Shown piece by piece: positions 7,538 to 12,455 of a DNA stretch of 12,455 bases. The notes under the pieces are model-generated. The model was not told the DNA's origin. It did no database searches and saw only the letters and a list, made by a program, of their open reading frames with translations. This DNA comes from Hyphomicrobiales bacterium (GTDB taxonomy: Bacteria > Pseudomonadota > Alphaproteobacteria > Rhizobiales > HXMU1428-3): positions 1-12,455 of the forward strand of contig JAJFHW010000081.1 of assembly GCA_021775385.1 (NCBI GenBank). Direction: 5' to 3'. The translations under genes and the position numbers were made by a program. Within the stretch, counting starts at the first letter, position 1. Every line of letters starts with the position of its first letter.

Positions 7538-8587
7538 TTACATTTCGTAAGCTTTTGCCATTTCAGGGTCTTTTGTTGCTACGATTTTTGCTAAGTCTAC
7601 GATTACCTTGGCTTGTTTCCAGGTTGCATCATCTTGCATTTTGCCATCAAGCATAACCGCACCTGTACCATCTGGCATGGCTTCTAGGATGCGTTTTGCG
7701 AAAAGGACTTCATCAACATTTGGGCTGAAAACTTCTTTCGCGAGTGTAATCTGACTTGGGTGTAAGCTCCACGTACCTAAGCAGCCTTGTAAGAAGGCAT
7801 TGCGGAATTGAGCTCTACAGGCGTCACTGTCTGAAAAGTCGCCAAATGGGCCGTAGAAAGCTTTAATTCCATTGCCCATGCAAGCGTCAACCATTTTAGC
7901 TATTGTATAATGCCATAGGTCTTGTTGGTAGAGGGTACGCTCTTTATCGCCATCCGCGTCTTCTAAAACACCATAAAATGGATGCCCGCCACCAACGCGG
8001 GTTGTTTTCATCCCTCTTGAGGCCGCGAGGTCAGCTGGTCCTAAGCTCATGCCGTGCATTCTTGGGCTTGCTTTGGCAATGTCTTCAACATTGTTTACGC
8101 CTTCAGCAGTTTCTAGAATGGCATGGATTAGGATAGGCTTTTTAATTTCGTTCCGTGCTTCTAATTGAGCAAGGAGCTGATCTAGGTAATGAATATCCCA
8201 TGGGCCTTCAACTTTTGGCAGCATGATGACATCAAGTTTGTCGCCGATTTTTGAGACGATTTCAGTTACATCATCTAAGAACCACGGGCTGTTTAAGCAA
8301 TTTACCCTTGTCCAAAGACCTGTGTTTCCGAAATCATTGTTTTCGCCAATTTCAATGAAGCCAGCTCTTGCGTTTTCTTTTTCATCGGCTGGGATTGCGT
8401 CTTCAAGGTTGCCTAGGATCACATCTACTTTGGGGATCATATCACCGACTTTCCCGCGAATTTTTTCGATGTGAGGTGGGATAAAATGAATCATCCGCTC
8501 GAGGGATACTGGTAATTGGCGATATGGTTCCGGGGCACCAATGGCCAGAGGTTTGTAAAATCCTTGAGGGGTTTTGGTTTGTGACAT
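7538..8587 (-). CDS. CoA-ester lyase of the CitE / malyl-CoA lyase family
   Basis: This 349-residue protein belongs to the HpcH/HpaI aldolase-citrate lyase superfamily and is closest to malyl-CoA lyases, which cleave malyl-CoA to acetyl-CoA and glyoxylate (and related methylmalyl substrates). Supporting motifs are [16 protein letters not shown] (59-74), TRVNCLN (93-99, likely substrate-binding Arg94), IMLPKVEGP (121-129), ILETAEG (157-163, Glu159) and [10 protein letters not shown] (181-190, Asp186); Glu159 and Asp186 are the probable Mg2+ ligands. [16 protein letters not shown] (246-261) and [16 protein letters not shown] (274-289) are typical of malyl-CoA lyases. The N-terminus diverges from standard Mcl proteins and the C-terminus (about 305-349) runs longer. 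Start ATG 8587 has AGGA 7 nt upstream. It lies 84 bp after the acyltransferase gene. It could serve the ethylmalonyl-CoA or glyoxylate pathway, or be a thioesterase-type relative; the substrate is not proven. Confidence 0.85.
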   Translation of the reverse strand: MSQTKTPQGFYKPLAIGAPEPYRQLPVSLERMIHFIPPHIEKIRGKVGDMIPKVDVILGNLEDAIPADEKENARAGFIEIGENNDFGNTGLWTRVNCLNSPWFLDDVTEIVSKIGDKLDVIMLPKVEGPWDIHYLDQLLAQLEARNEIKKPILIHAILETAEGVNNVEDIAKASPRMHGMSLGPADLAASRGMKTTRVGGGHPFYGVLEDADGDKERTLYQQDLWHYTIAKMVDACMGNGIKAFYGPFGDFSDSDACRAQFRNAFLQGCLGTWSLHPSQITLAKEVFSPNVDEVLFAKRILEAMPDGTGAVMLDGKMQDDATWKQAKVIVDLAKIVATKDPEMAKAYEM

Positions 8588-8671
8588 GTTTCTTTCCTAT
8601 TTTCAGTTCACATCTTTATTGGCTTTTCCGCTCAACTTTATTTGAAGTTTGAGCTTCAATTTTTTTGTTTC

Positions 8672-9571
8672 TTATGACCAGCGTCTATTGGACCACATGA
8701 ATTGTTCTGGATATTCTCTTATCCATCCTTCAAAGGTACTTTGTATCTCGGTGATGATTGACTTGATATCTGCTTCTTGGTCATCTGTCCTTGGTACTTT
8801 AATTTCATGCATTTCAACGCGAAAGTTTGATTGCGTTCCAACTCTTACGCAGCGGCCAATCCATAAACGTGTGCCAATTCGCCTTGCTAGCATGGCGGGG
8901 AAGGGAGGAGATTTAGCGTCAATTCCAAAGAATGGAACTTCAACACCGTTTCTATCCCATTGATCTGCAAGGAAACCTAAGCGGCCACCTTTGCGAACAT
9001 AGGCTCCAATTTGTCTGGCTGTATCTCGTCCTGCATTGATGCCTGCACCGCTTCCTTTGGCAAAGAGCCCGCCGGGGTAGAGTTCTTTTCTTTGACTTCT
9101 TAAGTACTGGTCTACCAGAGGGTTTTTGACTAAGCGATAGACGCCGGCTGGCTTCATACCCTTAGAAGCTAGTGGCCACATAGCTAATTCCCAGTTGCCG
9201 GAGTGCATGGACACACATATGGCTGAGCCCATTTTACCCTGATATCTATCTAAAATTTCTGGATTTGTAATTTCAATGCAATCTGGGTTTTCTAAGATGC
9301 GATCCATCTGCATAGTCTCTGCCATAACACGGCCGAGATTTTCCCACATAGCAAGTGCGATTTCTTCTCTTTCTTCTTCAGATTTCTCAGGATAAGCCAT
9401 TGCGAGGTTGCCTAAGGCTCTTTTGTGCCGCCGACCGCGCCCTGCCAGAATGCGCCACCAATAGGCGGAAAACCTTACAGCTGTATCTAGAGGCATTAAT
9501 CGGATCATGCCGATGATTGATCTAAGAAGACAAAATTCTGCCCAATATCGAATATGCAACCAAACTGTCAT
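8672..9571 (-). CDS. LpxL/HtrB-family lipid A late acyltransferase
   Basis: This 299-residue protein is of the lysophospholipid/lauroyl acyltransferase family that adds secondary acyl chains to lipid A precursors at the inner membrane. The catalytic H-x4-E motif is present as SMHSGNWELA (His123, Glu128). Other family features are an N-terminal hydrophobic, partly amphipathic segment (about 8-27), RRHKRALGNLAMAYPEKSEEE (a family signature, about 47-67), GRLGFLADQWDRNGVEVPFFG (about 196-216) and the C-terminal REYPEQFMWSNRRW (285-298). Length matches LpxL/LpxM. Which acyl chain or position is modified cannot be told; it could also be an ornithine-lipid or other lysolipid acyltransferase of the family, though less likely. 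GAGG sits 9 nt before ATG 9571. It is read toward the CoA-ester lyase gene 84 bp downstream, with no terminator between, so they may form one transcript. Confidence 0.88.
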   Translation of the reverse strand: MTVWLHIRYWAEFCLLRSIIGMIRLMPLDTAVRFSAYWWRILAGRGRRHKRALGNLAMAYPEKSEEEREEIALAMWENLGRVMAETMQMDRILENPDCIEITNPEILDRYQGKMGSAICVSMHSGNWELAMWPLASKGMKPAGVYRLVKNPLVDQYLRSQRKELYPGGLFAKGSGAGINAGRDTARQIGAYVRKGGRLGFLADQWDRNGVEVPFFGIDAKSPPFPAMLARRIGTRLWIGRCVRVGTQSNFRVEMHEIKVPRTDDQEADIKSIITEIQSTFEGWIREYPEQFMWSNRRWS

Positions 9572-9607
9572 TTATGAGGCCTCGATCGGTTTTTTACGGT
9601 GATATAT

Positions 9608-9637
9608 AGTATATAAAGTATGGGTTAGTCATCTACA
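9608..9637 (-). promoter_or_regulatory. Possible promoter of the acyltransferase gene
   Basis: On the minus strand TATACT (9608-9613) is a good -10 match, about 36 bp before ATG 9571. The -35 position 18 bp upstream (9632-9637) reads TGTAGA, a poor match. The gap between the hydroxylase and this gene is 167 bp and AT-rich, so TATA-like words are also expected by chance. Confidence 0.28.
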
Positions 9638-9646
9638 GGTTAAAGC

Positions 9647-9662
9647 TAGGATCTAGACCCTA
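9647..9662. repeat. 16-bp near-perfect palindrome upstream of the acyltransferase gene
   Basis: TAGGATCTAGACCCTA pairs with its own reverse complement at 7 of 8 positions; only 9651/9658 mismatch. It lies just upstream of the candidate -35 box of the acyltransferase gene, which is a plausible operator position. There is no T-run next to it, so it does not look like a terminator. It may be chance. Confidence 0.4.
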
Positions 9663-9738
9663 AGAGCATAAAAGATAATCATTGGTCAAGATTTCTTTCG
9701 TCTTGTGTTTTCTCTTATGTTCATTTTGGAATAAAAGA

Positions 9739-10953
9739 TTAAATATCAGCCTTCATTAGTTTGGGTAAGCTTTGCTCATCTCCTAAACCTTGCTGCATGA
9801 TTAATTGTCTTAGTGATTTAAAATTTCTCAGAGCAGTAAGACCAGCGCTTCTCATTGATTTGAGGGAGATGTTGTTTATTAGAAGAGACTTATTTAATAT
9901 ATCAATGACGAATGTTCTGCTTGAGATATCTGACTTTCTAGAGTGGTTGTACTTTTCTTCAATGACATTGATTTGCGCCTCTAGAGATGTGTGTTCTTTT
10001 AAAATTTCAGCCAGATGTGCTGCGTCTCTTAAGCCAAGGTTCATGCCTTGCGCTCCAATTGGTGGGATGACATGGGCTGCTTCACCAACCAGGGCTATTT
10101 TGTTTTCAGCAAATTTTTCTAACTTTAAGCCGGAAATAGGGAAGGCTACTCTTGGTTCAACTGATGTGATTGTACCCAATATTGCGTGAGAGTTTTCATA
10201 TAATAGAGAACTAAACGCTTCGTCATTTAACGAAACAATTTGTTTGGCATCTTGAGGTGTTAGAGACCATACGAGGCTTGAGCGGTTTTCTTCTAGTGGA
10301 ATTAGGGTCATGGGACCCGTTTTCCTGTGAATTTCTGTTGATGTCGCATTATGTGGTGTGGAATGGGTGAATGAGCAGGCGATAGCCGTTTGATTATATT
10401 GCCATTCAGTTGTTTTTATTTGTGTAACTGATCGACAGATTGAGTTTTTACCATCTGCTCCTACACAAAGTTGCGCTTTATATGTATCGTTTTCAGATGT
10501 TGTTATTTCTACCTTGTCTGCGCCATTTTCAATTTTGATTACGGCCTTAGTTTCAATCCAGTTGATCTTCGGGGCTTTTTCAATATTAGAAATGAGAGCT
10601 TTATTCAAATCACTATTGGGAATGTTTTGCGCGAAAGCCGTCATGTTTAATTCGTTACAGGAAAAATGACAATCAGGTGCTCTTATTAATGAGCCGCAAT
10701 CATCGATCATTCTTAAATGTTTCAGAGGTGAAGCATTTTCTTTGCAGTCAGCCCAAATATTACAGTTTTCTAGTAATTTTACAGACGGGGCCATAAAGGC
10801 TGTTGTTCTGGTATCTCTTGCTAACAAAGCCTCATCTGGTTTTGGCCCGAATATATTAATTTGAAAATTGGTCTCTTTAGCTAGAGTGATGGCGGTTATG
10901 AGGCCAACGGGGCCAGTTCCAATGATGGCTATGTCAGAAGTGAGGTGTCTCAT
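9739..10953 (-). CDS. UbiH/Coq6-family FAD-dependent hydroxylase (ubiquinone biosynthesis)
   Basis: This 404-residue flavoprotein monooxygenase fits the UbiH/UbiF/UbiL/UbiM/Coq6 group, which hydroxylates the aromatic ring of ubiquinone precursors using FAD, NAD(P)H and O2. The N-terminal dinucleotide fold is DIAIIGTGPVGLITAI (7-22; Gly12, Gly14, Gly17). DTRTTAF (47-53) is the UbiH-type arginine region, CVGADGKNS (about 163-171) is the DG motif, and ALVGEAAHVIPPIGAQGMNLG (about 288-308) is the FAD ribityl motif, with GE in place of the usual GD, a variant I recall from alphaproteobacterial UbiH proteins. The ring position cannot be assigned from sequence. The ribosome binding site is weak (AAGG about 11 nt from ATG 10953). 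No other ubi gene is in the window. A 167-bp gap precedes the acyltransferase gene on the same strand. Confidence 0.87.
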   Translation of the reverse strand: MRHLTSDIAIIGTGPVGLITAITLAKETNFQINIFGPKPDEALLARDTRTTAFMAPSVKLLENCNIWADCKENASPLKHLRMIDDCGSLIRAPDCHFSCNELNMTAFAQNIPNSDLNKALISNIEKAPKINWIETKAVIKIENGADKVEITTSENDTYKAQLCVGADGKNSICRSVTQIKTTEWQYNQTAIACSFTHSTPHNATSTEIHRKTGPMTLIPLEENRSSLVWSLTPQDAKQIVSLNDEAFSSLLYENSHAILGTITSVEPRVAFPISGLKLEKFAENKIALVGEAAHVIPPIGAQGMNLGLRDAAHLAEILKEHTSLEAQINVIEEKYNHSRKSDISSRTFVIDILNKSLLINNISLKSMRSAGLTALRNFKSLRQLIMQQGLGDEQSLPKLMKADI

Positions 10954-11321
10954 AATATAGGGCCTTAGTAATTTGCTTTATACAGAGTCATACTCTTTTA
11001 AGAGAAGAGAGACAATCTTGATAGATGTTTGTAGTGAAGGGATTTTTTCACCCTCTCGATAACATAATATGTGTCTTCTCAGTTACAACGTTAACAGACA
11101 TTGTTGTGAGTGCCGGATTTGTTACAGAACTGTCATGTAAGTCTTTTAATTCTAATCCTGGGTCTAGCAGACAGATGCGCTCATATTTTTGAGGCTTCAT
11201 TGGTCAATTCATTTAGATCGTGTGTAGTCAATGAGTATATCCATTCTGAACCGAAATTTATTTAATCTCATCTGAATCTTTAATTTAAAGGTTCAATAAA
11301 CAATTATAGTGGAGAAATATT
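10954..11321. other. Divergent intergenic region between the hydroxylase and porin genes
   Basis: These 368 bp hold no convincing gene. They contain short dyads: CTCTT-tt-AAGAG (10993-11004), and TTACA at 11122-11126 with TGTAA at 11136-11140, overlapping ACAG-aa-CTGT (11125-11134). There are also ACAAC at about 11085 and GTTGT at about 11103, which could pair. A weak sigma-70-like pair TTGGTC (11200-11205) and TGTAGT (11223-11228), with a 17-bp spacer, would give the porin a leader of about 85 nt. The length and dyads suggest regulated porin transcription, but no known operator is recognised. A small RNA here cannot be excluded. Confidence 0.35.
11311..11314 (+). promoter_or_regulatory. Shine-Dalgarno GGAG that favours a GTG start for the porin
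   Basis: GGAG lies 7 nt before GTG 11322, an ideal spacing. The in-frame ATG at 11337 has GGGGGA (11328-11333) only 3 nt away, which is too close. This supports GTG 11322 as the start, although the shorter form gives an equally good signal peptide. Confidence 0.55.
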
Positions 11322-12455
11322 GTGATTGGGGGAATTATGACTTCCAGACTTTCTATGGCAGCTTTGGTTGCTGGTGGTATGATGGTTGCTACTTCTTCAG
11401 CTAATGCGGCTGACTTGGGTGGTGATTGTTGTGCAGATTTAGAAGAGCGTGTAGCCACACTTGAAGCTACAACAGCTCGTAAAGGAAACCGCAAAGTTTC
11501 TTTGAAAATTTATGGCCAAGTTAACCAAGCCCTTTTGATTTGGGACAATGGTGACGAGAGTGATGCTTACGTTGTTGACAACGATAGCTCAGCTTCACGT
11601 ATTGGCTTTAAAGGTAAAGCTAAAATCAATAATGACTGGTCAGCAGGCTACCGCATCGAAATCGGTGTTTACTCAGCTGAATCTGATCGCGTTGATGAAA
11701 ACAATGATGATGGCGATGGCAACCGTTTGGACCTTCGTCGCTCTGAAATGTTTATCAAAAGTAAAACTTTTGGTAAAGTAACATGGGGCCTTACTAGCTC
11801 AGCTCTTGATGGAACGACTAAAGCTGACCTAAGTGGAACTCACGTTGTGGCACGTAATGGTGGCCTTCGTTTCATTGAAGATTTTGCAATCATCAATTCA
11901 AACGGTGCAGCATCTACTGCTGACTGGGGCGGTATCTTTGACGGCGACACAGAATTCGACCGTGACAATGTAATCCGTTATGAAACTCCTACATTTGCTG
12001 GCTTTAAGGTTAGCGCATCTTGGGGTGAAGATGATGAATGGTCAGTAGCTGCATTCTATAAAGCTAAATTTGACCAGTTCAAAATCAAAGCTGCGATCGG
12101 TTATGGTGAAGACCAAGAAGGTACTGGTTCAGGTGTAAGCGAGAACTTTAACGGTTCTGCATCTATCATGCACACACCAACAGGTATTTTTGTTACTGGT
12201 TCTGCTGGCGAGAAGTCAAAAGACAACGATGTTGATGAAACATTCTACCAAATTAAAGCCGGTATCCAACAAAAGTGGAACTCACTTGGTAAAACGACAC
12301 TTTATGGTGAGTATATAAATGGTGAAACAGATGATGTTGGTGAAGGTGATATCTATGGTTTTGGTGTTGTTCAAAAAGTTGACGCTGCTGCAATGGAACT
12401 TTATGCCGGCTTCCGTCACTATGAAGCTAATCTAAACAATGGTGTTGCAACTGAA
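11322..12455 (+). CDS. Outer-membrane porin, alphaproteobacterial type (partial, 3' end missing)
   Basis: The frame is open from GTG 11322 to the right edge, 378 codons so far. It begins MIGGIMTSRLSMAALVAGGM and has a signal peptide cleaved after SANA, before ADLGG. The mature N-terminus has DCCADLEERVATLEATTARK followed by GNRKVSLKIYGQVNQALL. This is a short coiled-coil-like segment and then the first beta strand, as in porins of Hyphomicrobiales and related orders. The rest alternates short amphipathic strands ending in aromatic residues (YETPTFAGFKVSASWGEDDE, LYAGFRHYEAN) with acidic Asp/Gly/Asn-rich loops (DENNDDGDGN), as expected of a trimeric beta-barrel for small solutes. Codon use favours GGT, GCT, CGT and AAA and looks more uniform than in neighbouring genes, as in highly expressed genes. 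The C-terminal strands lie beyond the window. ATG 11337 is an alternative start. Pore specificity is unknown. Confidence 0.9.
   Translation, partial: MIGGIMTSRLSMAALVAGGMMVATSSANAADLGGDCCADLEERVATLEATTARKGNRKVSLKIYGQVNQALLIWDNGDESDAYVVDNDSSASRIGFKGKAKINNDWSAGYRIEIGVYSAESDRVDENNDDGDGNRLDLRRSEMFIKSKTFGKVTWGLTSSALDGTTKADLSGTHVVARNGGLRFIEDFAIINSNGAASTADWGGIFDGDTEFDRDNVIRYETPTFAGFKVSASWGEDDEWSVAAFYKAKFDQFKIKAAIGYGEDQEGTGSGVSENFNGSASIMHTPTGIFVTGSAGEKSKDNDVDETFYQIKAGIQQKWNSLGKTTLYGEYINGETDDVGEGDIYGFGVVQKVDAAAMELYAGFRHYEANLNNGVATE

Noticed and set aside
7903..8474. Open frames on the plus strand of 77 and 83 codons inside the CoA-ester lyase gene
   Set aside because: They lie fully inside a strongly supported gene on the other strand, show no ribosome binding site or family resemblance, and are antisense shadows.
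8588..8671. Terminator between the acyltransferase and lyase genes
   Set aside because: On the minus strand GCTCAA and TTGAGC can pair over a 13-nt loop, but the stem is short and no T-run follows.
8649..8963. 104-codon plus-strand open frame over the end of the acyltransferase gene
   Set aside because: It mostly overlaps the conserved C-terminal part of the LpxL-type gene and its product resembles nothing I know.
9761..10189. 142-codon plus-strand open frame inside the UbiH-family gene
   Set aside because: It covers the conserved FAD motif region of the minus-strand gene; the cysteine-rich, low-complexity product looks like an antisense translation.
11285..11781. Open frames of 69 codons (minus) and 77 codons (plus) over the porin start
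   Set aside because: Both overlap the clear porin reading frame and are out of frame or antisense.

Overview
The window looks like chromosome of an AT-rich (by eye roughly 40% G+C, not computed) alphaproteobacterium, probably of the Hyphomicrobiales/Rhizobiales type. The clues are a porin whose mature N-terminus has the DCCADLEERV...LEATTARKGNRKVSL signature of alphaproteobacterial porins, an IalB-family periplasmic protein, a PleD-like protein with tandem receivers, a malyl-CoA-lyase-like enzyme and a UbiH-family hydroxylase with the VGEAAHVIPPIGAQG motif. I see no rRNA, tRNA, CRISPR, transposase, integrase or phage gene.

Left block (1-4240, all minus strand, read right to left). Two adjacent genes of the adenylate-forming (ANL, AMP-binding) superfamily are followed by the first part of a protein with two receiver-like domains, which is cut by the window edge. 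The second ANL gene (898-2478) keeps every catalytic motif. The first (2588-4240) keeps the fold-level layout but has lost the catalytic C-terminal lysine, the TGD motif and a normal P-loop, so it looks like a pseudoenzyme. In the receiver protein both phospho-acceptor aspartates appear as asparagine. Spacings of 109 bp and 67 bp make co-transcription possible. This is the least ordinary part of the window.

Middle block (4241-7514). A YejA-like extracytoplasmic solute-binding protein (minus strand) has no transporter permease or ATPase beside it. It is divergent, across 308 bp, from a secreted IalB-family protein (plus strand). A strong symmetrical hairpin with A and T tracts closes the IalB gene and probably also the convergent lyase gene.

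Right block (7538-10953, minus strand). A UbiH/Coq6-type FAD hydroxylase (ubiquinone synthesis), an LpxL/HtrB-type lipid A late acyltransferase and a CitE/malyl-CoA-lyase-type CoA-ester lyase are read in that order. The acyltransferase and lyase are 84 bp apart and may share a transcript. A 368-bp gap with several short inverted repeats then separates the hydroxylase from a divergent porin gene that runs off the right edge.

Most genes are ordinary housekeeping, envelope or metabolic functions. The intact/degenerate ANL pair with a degenerate tandem-receiver protein is the best candidate for something undescribed, but only the sequence degeneracy is seen. Any joint function is inference.
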